NCBI GenBank assembly: GCA_024398955.1
Contig: JAKSIG010000006.1
Span: 1 to 64,000 of the forward strand
DNA: 64,000 bases
Reading direction: 5' to 3'
Source: Fibrobacter sp.
GTDB lineage: Bacteria; Fibrobacterota; Fibrobacteria; Fibrobacterales; Fibrobacteraceae
Shown here: in pieces, positions 8,359-17,465 of the stretch
How the letters are laid out: every line of letters begins with the position of its first letter
Position numbering within the stretch: the stretch's first letter is position 1
The notes under the pieces: generated by a model
The model's database searches: none
The model's input: the letters and a program-made list of their open reading frames with translations, nothing else
What the model was told of the DNA's origin: nothing
Made by a program: the position numbers and the translations under genes

Positions 8359-8426
8359 AATATACTTACAAAAGCCGTTAAAGAAAAATGGCCTGCATAA
8401 GATTGTGCGTAAAATTGCGAGCTGTC

Positions 8427-9434
8427 TTACAATGCCAGAGGCATCCAGGGCTTGACCACATCGATGGATGTTAGTTTGTTCTGACGTACGCGACGGATGG
8501 CTGCTGCGGCAATCATGGCGCCATTGTCGGTACTGAGGCTGCGGTCAGGGACGCAGAACTTGATGCCGTGCTTGCCGCAATAATCCTGCAGACGTGTACG
8601 GAGCCATGCGTTGGCGCTTACGCCTCCACCCATGACAAGCGTTTTCATCTTTGTCATCTTGAGGGCGTTAATGGTCTTTGTAACCAGACTGTCTACGATG
8701 GCGTCTTCCAGAGAGGCGCAAATATCCCCCAGATTCTGCTGGATATATTCGGGATCGTGTGTTTCTGTATAGCGGAGAACCGCTGTTTTTAGCCCGCTAA
8801 AAGAAAACTCGCAGTTGTCGTGGGAGCGTAAGGCGCGAGGAAATTCCACGAACTTGCGGTTGCCATTGGCACCCAGACGGCTAATGGTGGCGCCTGCGGG
8901 ATATTTAAGCCCCAGCAGTTTGCCGCACTTGTCAAAAGCTTCGCCGGCGGCGTCATCGCGAGTGCGACCGATGCTGGTGTACTTAAACCCGGGCTCTTCA
9001 AGAACGAGTTCTGTATGACCCCCAGAAACGGTCAGCGTCAGAAAGGGAGGCTCGATTTCGGGATGGCTCAGCCAGGCTGCGGCCAGATGCCCCTCAAGAT
9101 GGTTCATGCCGTAGGCAGGAATCTGCAAGTCGCGTGCCAGGCCCTTTGCAAAGCTTGCTCCAACAAGGAGCGGCCCCATTAGGCCGGGTCCTGTCGTGTA
9201 GGCGATGGCGTCGATGTCGGTCATCTTGATGCCTGCTTCCTTGACGGCGGCTTCGGCTACGGGGACAATTTTTTGCAGGTGGGCGCGAGCTGCAATTTCG
9301 GGAACCACACCGCCATAAAGGGCGTGCTCATCTATCTGGCTGTACAGCGGGTTCGAAAGAACTTTCAGCGGATCATCTTGCAGGATGGCGCAGGCAGTTT
9401 CGTCGCAGCTAGATTCAATTCCAAGCCAAATCAT
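8427..9434 (-). CDS. tsaD: tRNA N6-adenosine threonylcarbamoyltransferase TsaD
   Basis: 335 residues, the usual length. The N-terminal GIESSCDETACAI, the metal-binding HLEGH pair, the LTVSGGHTEL nucleotide-binding loop and VMGGGVSANAWLR are diagnostic. With TsaB, TsaC and TsaE it makes t6A37 in tRNAs reading ANN codons. The start overlaps the stop of the upstream YbbR-like gene by 4 bp, so the two are translationally coupled. Confidence 0.97.
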   Translation of the reverse strand: MIWLGIESSCDETACAILQDDPLKVLSNPLYSQIDEHALYGGVVPEIAARAHLQKIVPVAEAAVKEAGIKMTDIDAIAYTTGPGLMGPLLVGASFAKGLARDLQIPAYGMNHLEGHLAAAWLSHPEIEPPFLTLTVSGGHTELVLEEPGFKYTSIGRTRDDAAGEAFDKCGKLLGLKYPAGATISRLGANGNRKFVEFPRALRSHDNCEFSFSGLKTAVLRYTETHDPEYIQQNLGDICASLEDAIVDSLVTKTINALKMTKMKTLVMGGGVSANAWLRTRLQDYCGKHGIKFCVPDRSLSTDNGAMIAAAAIRRVRQNKLTSIDVVKPWMPLAL

Positions 9435-10489
9435 TTTACAGCCTCCTGGACTGCTTCTTCGGTATTTTCGGCGGCGGCAGGCTTTGCCTCAATCTTGTTC
9501 AGACGTACTTTTTCGGGCTTGACCTGGAAGGCCTTGATGGACATGTCGCGGTTGACGCTAGCCGGAAGGGTTAGCTTTACTGTGGGGGCGAGGCTGTCGG
9601 CATCTTCGATTGCAAAACGGTTGAATTCAAGAACCAGCTCGATGTCCTTGGCGTCGATGGAGTCCAGCACCTGTTCGCCACCCGTGATTTCGACGGACAC
9701 GGTTTCGGGATCCAGGGAGTAAGTTTTTCGGTCAAAGAATCCGATTAGGTTTACAGGAACATTCTTGAAGGTCTTGTTGTTCATCTTCTGGATGTTTACA
9801 GCAATTTTTACAGTTGAATCGCTGGGACTTACGAATGCCGGCAAAGAACTGAAGTTCAGCGGGACAACAAATTCGCCGCTGCTACGCAGGGTGTCAAAGT
9901 TGATGGAATCTGTAGGAATGTCGATGATTCGGGTAAGTGCGTTGCGGGCTCCAGAGACCTTAAGTTCTTCGGGAAGAATTTTGGGCTCATCGGCAAGGAG
10001 GTAGCCTTGGGCAGCGTTAAAGTTTACGTTGGACTTGATAGGAACATTGCGGACTATGCGGGTGTCTATTTCAAGATCTACGAAAATCAGCTGGTTGTCG
10101 GGTTCCACAAAGCTTACGTCCGGAAAGCCCGGAGCGACAAAGTTCTTGGCATCCAGATGAATGCGGGTTCCGCCCAATTCCACGTTCTGCAGGTCCACTA
10201 CCATGGCGACCACATTCTGATTGTCCTTCTGCATTTGATGGCGCAGACGAATCAGGTCCCAGGACTTGCCTTCAACAGTGATTTGCAAGGTGTGGGGCGG
10301 TTTCGAGGCGATTGCCATATTCTCGTGAAGTTTCACGAAGTTCAGGGGAACTTCCATGGAAAGCTGGAAGTCCTTTTGAGAGATGACTAGAAACCAGAGG
10401 GCTATGCCAAAGACTAGTGCAGATATCTTTATAATGATGTTTCCCATTGTCGCCCCGTTAAGAACTCCCCAAAATTTAGTATTATTCAT
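9431..10489 (-). CDS. YbbR-like domain protein
   Basis: About 352 residues from ATG 10489. An N-terminal membrane anchor (ISALVFGIALWFLVI) is followed by repeated YbbR-type beta domains (for example VPLNFVKL...LQITVEG, and NVPVNLIGF...SVEITGG) on the outer side of the inner membrane. The C-terminus is Ala/Glu-rich. YbbR proteins regulate diadenylate cyclase CdaA in Gram-positives; no cyclase gene is in view here. The start codon is separated by only 3 bp from the divergent ftsX start, so the promoter must lie inside ftsX. TTG at 10504 is another possible start and would overlap ftsX. Confidence 0.82.
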   Translation of the reverse strand: MNNTKFWGVLNGATMGNIIIKISALVFGIALWFLVISQKDFQLSMEVPLNFVKLHENMAIASKPPHTLQITVEGKSWDLIRLRHQMQKDNQNVVAMVVDLQNVELGGTRIHLDAKNFVAPGFPDVSFVEPDNQLIFVDLEIDTRIVRNVPIKSNVNFNAAQGYLLADEPKILPEELKVSGARNALTRIIDIPTDSINFDTLRSSGEFVVPLNFSSLPAFVSPSDSTVKIAVNIQKMNNKTFKNVPVNLIGFFDRKTYSLDPETVSVEITGGEQVLDSIDAKDIELVLEFNRFAIEDADSLAPTVKLTLPASVNRDMSIKAFQVKPEKVRLNKIEAKPAAAENTEEAVQEAVK

Positions 10490-10492
10490 CCC

Positions 10493-11380
10493 GTGCTTGG
10501 ACAACTTGGCTACTTAATATCGGAATCTTTCAGAGGAATGAGGCAACACCGAACGGTGATCCTTCCTTCTCTCGTGACGATTTTTCTTTGTTCACTTTTG
10601 CTTTCGGCTTCCCTTACCGCTTTGGGTGGGGTGTTGAGGGTTATGTCTGCAGAACGAAACCTTTATGCGGTTGAAGCTTTCTTGCCCGAAACTCTGCCGG
10701 CAGATTCAATAAATTCGATACGGACACACCTGCTGCATACCAAGCATATTGATTCAGTTTCGTTCATTAGTGCAGATTCCGCCTTGGCGGATTTCCGTAA
10801 CCATTTTTCTGGCGAAATGCTCGACCTTGTAGAAGGGAATCCTATCCCACCGTTTTTCCGTGTGACTTTGGATGAAAACAGCCGCAATCCCGTAGATCTT
10901 GCAGAATTGCGGAATACTCTTGCTCGCGAAGAGTATTTTGAAGAGGTGCAGGCTCCGGTGGAATGGGTTGAAACCATTGCTGCCTGGAAGTTCAAGATGA
11001 TTTTCTGGCCAATCAGCATTAGCGTGCTTTTGCTTGTGACTCTTTCTCTGATTATCTGTAATTCGGTCCGGCTTTCTCTTTTCTCCCGTCAACTCCTGGT
11101 TGAAAATATGAAGTATGCTGGAGGCAGTCATTTCTTTATTGAATTCCCCTTTGTGTTGCAGGGGGTAATTCAGGGACTGGTGGGAAGTGGCCTTGCGGTT
11201 ATCCTGTTGATGAGTGTAATCAAGTCCGTGGCCGATGCCATTCCTATGATTGCAGCCAATATCGATGGACTGGGGATGGGACTTGCAAGTGTTGTTCTGC
11301 TAGTCACTTTGCTGTCGGGTTATTTTAGCTTTAGGACCGTTCGAAGTTTCCTGATGATCAAACGTCACGAACAGGAATAG
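10493..11380 (+). CDS. ftsX: Cell division permease-like protein FtsX
   Basis: 295 residues with four predicted membrane helices (about 25-48, 168-190, 218-240 and 262-283) and a large periplasmic loop after helix 1, as in FtsX. The loop holds PPFFRVTLDE and APVEWVE, which match the family. FtsX with FtsE transmits a divisome signal to periplasmic amidase activators; the EnvC-like gene follows 25 bp downstream, which supports the call. No ftsE is adjacent, so FtsE must be elsewhere. The GTG start at 10493 keeps the normal cytoplasmic N-terminus. ATG at 10538 is a weaker alternative. Confidence 0.88.
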   Translation: MLGQLGYLISESFRGMRQHRTVILPSLVTIFLCSLLLSASLTALGGVLRVMSAERNLYAVEAFLPETLPADSINSIRTHLLHTKHIDSVSFISADSALADFRNHFSGEMLDLVEGNPIPPFFRVTLDENSRNPVDLAELRNTLAREEYFEEVQAPVEWVETIAAWKFKMIFWPISISVLLLVTLSLIICNSVRLSLFSRQLLVENMKYAGGSHFFIEFPFVLQGVIQGLVGSGLAVILLMSVIKSVADAIPMIAANIDGLGMGLASVVLLVTLLSGYFSFRTVRSFLMIKRHEQE

Positions 11381-11405
11381 TTTGTAACGTAGGGTTTAGG
11401 CGTTC

Positions 11406-12749
11406 ATGCGTTTTTTGATTGTATTGTTGTGCTTCCTGGTGAGTGTGGGCTTTGCCGCGCCCAAGGGAAAGGCTGAATCTGCGAAGCCTGCAACAACGAA
11501 ATCAGCGCCTGCAAAATCTTCCAACTCAAAGTCTGTATCGTCCAAGGCTACCAAGAAGACCGATGCCCAAATTAACGAACAGAAAAACGCACTAAAGAAA
11601 CTGGAATCGGATTTGGCCAAGAAGAGGCAGGAACTGGCCTTGCTGGAAACCGAAGAAAAGGGCGTGCTGAATACCATCTCCTTGCTGGACCAGAACCTGA
11701 ACCAGACTCGAACCTATATTCATGAACTTTCAAAAAGCGAGACCATGCTGGAAAGGGCAATCGTTCAGCTATCTGCTGACATTGATTCTCTGGACCGTAA
11801 AATTGCGGATCGCAAGGAAGTCATGAAGAAGAGGATCAGGACTTTGTATGTCAATGGAAGAACAAGTGAAGCCAAGGTGCTGTACAGCCTCTTGACCCGT
11901 GAAGGCAATCCTGATAGGCAGGTTTACTGGGTGCACCATATCTTGAATCAGGATCAGCAGGAAGTGGAAACTTTGCAGCAGCTTGTTTATGAACGTGATG
12001 AAAAAAAACAGATGGAATCTGCTCATCTTGAAGACTTGAAGAAACTTCGCAACAAGAAGTCTGCCGAAGAGAAGGGACTGGTAAGTCAAATGTCTGGTCA
12101 AGAAAAAATGCTGAAATCCCTAAAGCAGGACCAGAATATGCAGCGTCGTGCACTTCAGGAATTTGAGCAGAACCAGAAGACCATGCTTGCCCTTATCAAG
12201 ACTTTGGAAGAACGCCGAAAGAAGGAAATCGAGGCTGCCAAGAAGGCTGAAGCAGAACGCATTGCCAGGGAAAAGGCTGCCAAGGCCAAGGGGAAGAAAC
12301 CCGCAAAGGCCGATACAAAGAAGGTCTCCAAACCGAAGATTACCGTGGCAGAGTCTGTTAAGGGCCCCAAGTGTACTCCTCTTAAGGGCCAGGTCATTAG
12401 CAGTTATGGCCTGCAGGAACATCCGGTACTCCACATTATGACTCGTAACCTGGGGGTCGAAATTCGCGGAAAGCGTGGCGAAATGGTAAAGGCCGCTTCT
12501 GCCGGAACAGTTGTGATGGTTTCTGAAATTGATGGACGCGGACCGTCTGTCATTATTGAGCATGAGGGTGGAACCTACTCTGTATACGGTCATTTGAAGA
12601 CAATTCGTGTGCAAGAGGGTAAGGAAGTCCGAAATTGCGAAGAAATTGGAGAGGTGGGCGACGTTGCCTCCTTAAATGGAATTAAATTGTATTTTCAAGT
12701 TAGTGAAGGGACACAGACCGTTGATCCCCTCCAGTGGTTAAAGCAATAG
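11406..12749 (+). CDS. EnvC-like murein hydrolase activator (degenerate LytM)
   Basis: 447 residues. A signal peptide (MRFLIVLLCFLVSVGFA) is followed by a Lys/Ala/Ser-rich linker, a long coiled coil (about 55-275), a second basic Ala/Lys stretch, and a C-terminal LytM/M23 fold (about 325-447). The zinc ligands are largely lost: the first His/Asp site reads NLGVE, and the final HxH is LYF. It is therefore unlikely to cut peptidoglycan and is more likely to activate an amidase, as E. coli EnvC does through FtsEX. Its position right after ftsX agrees. Its stop abuts the holB start. Confidence 0.88.
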   Translation: MRFLIVLLCFLVSVGFAAPKGKAESAKPATTKSAPAKSSNSKSVSSKATKKTDAQINEQKNALKKLESDLAKKRQELALLETEEKGVLNTISLLDQNLNQTRTYIHELSKSETMLERAIVQLSADIDSLDRKIADRKEVMKKRIRTLYVNGRTSEAKVLYSLLTREGNPDRQVYWVHHILNQDQQEVETLQQLVYERDEKKQMESAHLEDLKKLRNKKSAEEKGLVSQMSGQEKMLKSLKQDQNMQRRALQEFEQNQKTMLALIKTLEERRKKEIEAAKKAEAERIAREKAAKAKGKKPAKADTKKVSKPKITVAESVKGPKCTPLKGQVISSYGLQEHPVLHIMTRNLGVEIRGKRGEMVKAASAGTVVMVSEIDGRGPSVIIEHEGGTYSVYGHLKTIRVQEGKEVRNCEEIGEVGDVASLNGIKLYFQVSEGTQTVDPLQWLKQ

Positions 12750-13892
12750 ATGATAGAATACATTCTACATGGCCCAGCTTCCCAGGAGCGCGCCCGAATT
12801 CGCCTGATGTCGGCTCTCCGCGAGAACCGCTTCCCGCAGTCTATTTTGATTGACGGGCCGGCCGGCATTGGTAAGAAGGCTTTGGCCATGAAGCTTGCCC
12901 AGGCTTTGCAATGCTCCGATCCCAATGAACGCCCCTGTGGTCATTGCTTTGGTTGCCGCATGGCAATGGATAGTGGTGCAACCGATAGCTGGGTGATTCC
13001 TCTGGATACCAAGGAAGCTCACTCCAAGAGTGGAGCCGATGTGGCTGCTGGTAGTACAGCAAAGACCATTGAAGATATTAAGAAAGGTTATATTGAAGAA
13101 ATACAGAAGAACCCCTACCGGGTTGACCTTTTCGGTACGGCGTCCTTTATTTCTGTAGACCTGATTCGAGGCATGACCGGCGGTTTTGCCATGAAGGGCG
13201 ATCGTGTGCGTGTGGTGATCATTGCAGAGGCGGACCGCATGAACGAGGCCGCCAGCAATGCCTTCCTTAAGACTTTGGAAGACGTTCCTCCCGATACCTA
13301 TTTTATTCTGACCACGTCCTCTCGTGAGAAGATGTTGCAGACAATCCGCTCCCGTTGCCTGGCCCTGCATTTGCTGCCCCTGACCAACGACGAAGTCCGC
13401 AGCGAGTGTACGCGAGTCATGTCTGGCGAGTCTTCGGACGAAGACGAGGCCCCCGAGTTTGAACTTTCTGACGACGATGTTGGTCTTGCAGTAGGCTCTC
13501 CGGGTAAGGCTCTCTATTATGCCAAGTACAGCGGGACCTGGTGCAAGCTCGCGGTGGAATTCCTTCGTAAGTCATTGCTCCAGGATTACACGGGCCTGTT
13601 CATGGCATTGAAGGATGCAGAACTGGATGAAGCTTACGAGGCCAATCGATTCCTTGAGGTTCTTTCATTCTTGATTGCGGATTTGATTCGCCTGGAGGCT
13701 GGCGCCCCCTTGCGTTTACCCGAGACCACGATTAATGTTGGGATCGAAAACTTCCCGCGTATAAATGCCACCGCACTAGAACTGGCGCTGGTGGCTGTGC
13801 AAGAATCCATGTCCCGCATTGAGTCCCGTCGAGTGACTGCGAGCATGAGCCTGCAGAACCTGTCCCTCAAACTATTCGAGGGATACAAATGA
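12750..13892 (+). CDS. holB: DNA polymerase III delta' subunit
   Basis: 380 residues. The Walker A is GPAGIGKKALA, the zinc-binding cysteines are CGHCFGC, and a sensor region LKTLEDVPPDTYFILTT is followed by IRSRC, the SRC arginine-finger motif of clamp loaders. It is part of the sliding-clamp loader. The start codon directly follows the upstream stop codon, and the stop overlaps recJ. The insertion of about 40 residues after the zinc site (residues 77-120) is longer than in typical delta' proteins. Confidence 0.9.
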   Translation: MIEYILHGPASQERARIRLMSALRENRFPQSILIDGPAGIGKKALAMKLAQALQCSDPNERPCGHCFGCRMAMDSGATDSWVIPLDTKEAHSKSGADVAAGSTAKTIEDIKKGYIEEIQKNPYRVDLFGTASFISVDLIRGMTGGFAMKGDRVRVVIIAEADRMNEAASNAFLKTLEDVPPDTYFILTTSSREKMLQTIRSRCLALHLLPLTNDEVRSECTRVMSGESSDEDEAPEFELSDDDVGLAVGSPGKALYYAKYSGTWCKLAVEFLRKSLLQDYTGLFMALKDAELDEAYEANRFLEVLSFLIADLIRLEAGAPLRLPETTINVGIENFPRINATALELALVAVQESMSRIESRRVTASMSLQNLSLKLFEGYK

Positions 13893-15643
13893 GTTTTGGC
13901 GTAACAGAAGAACGCCTGGCGACGTCCATTACGCACTGCCTCAGGATTCCTCATGTGGTGTCCCGCTTTCTGGTGTCCCGTGGGATAACATCTGCTGCGG
14001 ATGCCCGCCACCTACTCTGCGGAAGCAAGGATGATGTGCTGGATCCCTTTGGAATCATGGGGATGGAGGCCGCCGTCAACTGGCTTCTGGATGTGCGCTC
14101 TAAGGGCGGCAAGATTTTTGTCTTTGGTGACTATGACCTGGATGGCATGACCGCTGTAACCTTGATGACTCGCGCCCTTGCAGAAATTGGGGTGGAGTCT
14201 GACTGGCGATTGCCGAATCGTTTTGGCGATGGCTACGGCCTGTCTATGTCTGCGGTAGACGAAATGTATGAAGCAGGAGCCCGCTATGTGGTGACTGTCG
14301 ATACGGGTATTACCGCCAATGCGGAAATAGCCCATGCCAAGGACCTGGGCATGGCGGTCATGGTTATTGACCACCATCAGCCTTCTGGCGATGGGCTGCC
14401 TTGTTGCGATGTTTTGCTGGACCCTCACCAGGATGGCGATTCTTACCGGAATCCGGAACTGTGCGGTGTAGGCGTTTCCTATAAGTTTATTTGTGCCTTG
14501 TATTCTCGCCTGGGCATGCCCGTGCCCGAAAAATTCCTGGACCTTGTGGCCCTTGGAACGTTGGCTGACTTGGTCCAGATGACGCCCGAGAACCGCTGCT
14601 TTACCAAGGCTGGTTTAAAGAATCTTGAAAACAGTAGCTGGCCTGGCCTGCAGGAAATGTATGGCAACTTGATGAAGCCCCACAGTTCTGTAGGTGGCAT
14701 CGATGTGATGTACAAGTTTGCTCCCATCCTGAATGCACCTGGCCGTATGGAACGACCTGATCCTGCACTTAAGCTTTTGCTTTCTCCTAATAAGGCCGGG
14801 GCAAATGCCCTGCTGGCAGAGCTTCGCGACTGGAACGCCCGTCGTAAGCAGAAGGAAGCTGAAATCACCGACATGGCCATGGAACAGGTCAAGGCTGTCT
14901 ATGGCGATAGCATTCCCAAAGTGATTGTTGTGGCCGGAGAAAAGTGGCATGTAGGTGTCATAGGAATCGTCGCTGCCAAGCTTGCACAGGAATTCCATAG
15001 GCCCTCGGCGGTTATGTCTATATGCGATGGCATGGCTCATGCCAGTGCCCGTGCCGTTCCTGGCTTTAACTGGCATAAGGCTCTCTTTGAATCTAGGGAT
15101 TTGTTTGACCGCTGGGGTGGTCATGCGAATGCGGCTGGTTTCTCTCTTGCTGCCGACAAGGTCGATGAACTTCGAGCTCGGCTGGACCGCTCTGCCGAAA
15201 GCCAGAACTATACAGGCGAAGAGGAACTGCAGGACGAAGCTTATCCTTACGACATAGAAGTTTCTCTTCATGAACTCGAAGTGGAAGCCGGGCAGTACAT
15301 GCCTACCAATGGAATCCCCTTTGGGCAGAACCAGATGCTTCGCCCGATGGTAACGGTACTGGATTTCTTCGACATGATGGAACCCTTTGGAGGAAACTTT
15401 CCGTACCCCACGTTCCGAGCTGACAACGTACGCATCCATAGAATGCGCGAACTGAAGGGCGGCCATCTGCAGATGGACATTTCTCAGGCAGGAAGTCGAG
15501 TGTTCCCGGCTATAGCCTTCGGTCTTCGAAAGAGCAAGAATTTATTGAACCATAACGACCTGGTGTCTGTGGTGTTTGAACCCACATGGAACTATTTTAA
15601 TGGTCGCAAGACTTTACAGCTTTGCATTAAGGCTATCGAGTAA
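13889..15643 (+). CDS. recJ: Single-stranded-DNA-specific exonuclease RecJ
   Basis: 584 residues. The DHH phosphoesterase motifs are VFGDYDLDGMTA, VTVDTGI and VIDHHQP. The DHHA1 region contains VVAGEKWHVGVIGIVAAKLA and the GGHANAAGFS motif. RecJ degrades single-stranded DNA 5' to 3' in recombination and mismatch/base-excision repair. It overlaps holB by 4 bp (ATGA) and ends the ftsX-envC-holB-recJ run. Confidence 0.95.
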   Translation: MSFGVTEERLATSITHCLRIPHVVSRFLVSRGITSAADARHLLCGSKDDVLDPFGIMGMEAAVNWLLDVRSKGGKIFVFGDYDLDGMTAVTLMTRALAEIGVESDWRLPNRFGDGYGLSMSAVDEMYEAGARYVVTVDTGITANAEIAHAKDLGMAVMVIDHHQPSGDGLPCCDVLLDPHQDGDSYRNPELCGVGVSYKFICALYSRLGMPVPEKFLDLVALGTLADLVQMTPENRCFTKAGLKNLENSSWPGLQEMYGNLMKPHSSVGGIDVMYKFAPILNAPGRMERPDPALKLLLSPNKAGANALLAELRDWNARRKQKEAEITDMAMEQVKAVYGDSIPKVIVVAGEKWHVGVIGIVAAKLAQEFHRPSAVMSICDGMAHASARAVPGFNWHKALFESRDLFDRWGGHANAAGFSLAADKVDELRARLDRSAESQNYTGEEELQDEAYPYDIEVSLHELEVEAGQYMPTNGIPFGQNQMLRPMVTVLDFFDMMEPFGGNFPYPTFRADNVRIHRMRELKGGHLQMDISQAGSRVFPAIAFGLRKSKNLLNHNDLVSVVFEPTWNYFNGRKTLQLCIKAIE

Positions 15644-15664
15644 ATTCGTTTCGCGGATCCTGTT

Positions 15665-16213
15665 GTGAAAAATCTTCCCTTGATTTTTTTGACATTGTTC
15701 TTCGCTATTATGATAGTGGGGGTGTTGCGATTGCAGCAGCCGTCTGCGGTTGTGACGATTGTGCCTGAACAGGAACCTGTGAACCAGAAAGCTTTTACGG
15801 GTCGTATGGTCATGCCTTCTGCAAATGACATCTATGTGCTGGAAAATTCTGCCAACCGCGACATCTACCAGATTGAAAAGTATTTGCAAGGTCGAGCCGC
15901 CGGACTTCACTGGCTTGCAGCTGACTATTTTAAGAATGTAAAGAAGTCTAGCCGGAAGTCCTCAAAAAAGAATAGCTCGAATCCCGCCATTGCCGAAGGC
16001 GATGTCATGATGGGGATCAAGCTGACTCTGGATTCCCTAGGAAGATTTTATCCAGAAATTATGTTTAGCAATGTGAACGATGAAGACTTGAAGGCCTTGG
16101 TCATAGAGCATATTCAAAACTTCTGGCTGTATCGACGCAGTGCTGGTGGTACGTTTGAAATGTGGGCCCCATTCGTTTGGAAAAGCGTCTGGAACCCTAA
16201 AGATCCTCAATAA
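15665..16213 (+). CDS. TonB/AgmX-like C-terminal domain protein
   Basis: 182 residues from GTG 15665, 21 bp after recJ. There is one N-terminal membrane helix (LPLIFLTLFFAIMIVGVL), a basic Ser/Lys linker (about 98-112), and a C-terminal domain. GDVMMGIKLTLDSLGRFYPE followed by a helix and an IQNFWLYRR strand resembles the TonB or AgmX/PglI C-terminal fold. That fold normally spans the periplasm and touches outer-membrane proteins. No ExbB/ExbD genes are near. The domain call is by fold pattern only and is moderate. Confidence 0.65.
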   Translation: MKNLPLIFLTLFFAIMIVGVLRLQQPSAVVTIVPEQEPVNQKAFTGRMVMPSANDIYVLENSANRDIYQIEKYLQGRAAGLHWLAADYFKNVKKSSRKSSKKNSSNPAIAEGDVMMGIKLTLDSLGRFYPEIMFSNVNDEDLKALVIEHIQNFWLYRRSAGGTFEMWAPFVWKSVWNPKDPQ

Positions 16214-16241
16214 CAATCTGAAGTTTTTCGCCAACAAAAAA

Positions 16242-16267
16242 GGCTAAGCAAAATTGCTTAGCCCGTT
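16242..16267. terminator. Bidirectional terminator between convergent genes
   Basis: Perfect 10-bp stem GGCTAAGCAA / TTGCTTAGCC with an AA loop. It is preceded by an A-run and followed by a weaker T-run, and stands between two converging genes. Confidence 0.85.
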
Positions 16268-16286
16268 TCATTAGAGAAATCCTTGA

Positions 16287-16727
16287 CTACTTTGCCTTAA
16301 GGATAGAAAGCAGCTGGTCTGCCTTCTTTTCGATCAGGATGAATGCCTCGAACATGCGGGCTTCACGCCACTTGATCAGGTACTTGGCGCGCCATTCGTC
16401 AGCCACTTCTTCGGTGTCTTCGTGGTTACCTTCCTTTTCCTTTTCGTTCAGGTACCATTCTTCCTTCTTGATTTCCTTGATCATGTCGCCCAGTTCGGCT
16501 GCAGGCTGCAGGGAACCCTTGCAAAGGAGAAGGGCGCGAAGGTTATCCAGGAGAATTTCGTCGGTAGGTTCGTCGGCGTCGTCGCGGGCACAGTCCCAGA
16601 TTTCGCCACGGTGACGTTCGGTCCAGCCAATGAGGTGCTTTTCGGTCTTCTGAAGTTCGCCCTTGGCAAGCTTCTCTTCGACGGCTTCGCGCGGATAGTA
16701 AATGCTATTCGGATAGAAATCGATCAT
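16287..16727 (-). CDS. Conserved-looking hypothetical, highly charged helical protein
   Basis: 146 residues, no signal peptide or membrane segment. It is rich in Glu, Lys and Asp and helical in pattern (EAVEEKLAKGELQKTEKHL; KWREARMFEAFILIEKKADQLL). No family is recognised. Base composition and codon use match the neighbours, so it is a real chromosomal gene. It lies just downstream of tRNA-Leu on the same strand. Confidence 0.75.
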   Translation of the reverse strand: MIDFYPNSIYYPREAVEEKLAKGELQKTEKHLIGWTERHRGEIWDCARDDADEPTDEILLDNLRALLLCKGSLQPAAELGDMIKEIKKEEWYLNEKEKEGNHEDTEEVADEWRAKYLIKWREARMFEAFILIEKKADQLLSILKAK

Positions 16728-16763
16728 GTTGACCCCGCTGGTCTTAAAAGGTTAGCTCATTAA

Positions 16764-16846
<83 letters not shown>

Positions 16847-16962
16847 TGGTGTGAGCGTGGCACAAATATATAAAAATGAAGAAACGACAATGCAATTTTT
16901 TTAGGGGTTGTGGCAAAAATTTGTCTAAACCTGGTTGACTGACGTTTGCTACATTACGTTTT

Positions 16963-17367
16963 ATGAAGAATAATGTTTTTGGTCTGCTATTTGTTCTACT
17001 GTTTTCCCTGTTTGGGGTAACTTCTTCCTTTGCCTATGATGGCGACATGGATGAGTATCACGCCTTTAAGGAGGATTTGGCCTTAGCGCGGGATAGCTAC
17101 GTCACCTGCGTAAATATGGTTGCCGATGAAACTCCCGAAAAGATTGGCGGTGGCTGGAATGCCATTGAATTCGAGGCTCCGGAAACGGCCTTTGTTAAGT
17201 TGGAGGAAATTCCGGGAGGGTTCAAAATTTCAGGCTCCCACGGTGCGTATAAGCTGGATGCGGAAGTCCGTTTCAGGTTAAAGGAAGGGGACGTCGTATT
17301 TGAGGTAAAACACAAGAAGGGGAGCAACGCCCCTGGCAAGGAAATTGCCGGCGAAGTATTTAGATAG
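16963..17367 (+). CDS. Small secreted hypothetical protein
   Basis: 134 residues. A signal peptide (hydrophobic core LLFVLLFSLFGVTSSFA) is followed by about 110 mature residues. The mature part has one cysteine and several short beta-type stretches (GGFKISGSHGAYKLDAEVRFRL). No family is recognised. It is probably a periplasmic or secreted protein, monocistronic and closed by a bidirectional terminator. Confidence 0.75.
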   Translation: MKNNVFGLLFVLLFSLFGVTSSFAYDGDMDEYHAFKEDLALARDSYVTCVNMVADETPEKIGGGWNAIEFEAPETAFVKLEEIPGGFKISGSHGAYKLDAEVRFRLKEGDVVFEVKHKKGSNAPGKEIAGEVFR

Positions 17368-17402
17368 TAGGTATGCTTTGCTAGGGGTGAATCATCCCAA
17401 GC

Positions 17403-17433
17403 AAAAATGGACTCCCGAAGGAGTCCATTTTTA
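17403..17433. terminator. Bidirectional terminator
   Basis: AAAATGGACTCC / GGAGTCCATTTTT with a CGAA tetraloop, 36 bp past the 134-residue gene and facing the 3' end of gpmI. Confidence 0.9.
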
Positions 17434-17465
17434 ATTATTTGTTTGATGCGAATAATTGATGTTCA

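Noticed and set aside
12380..12749. EnvC-like protein as an active M23 endopeptidase
   Set aside because: The zinc-ligand positions are NLGVE and LYF in place of HxxxD and HxH.
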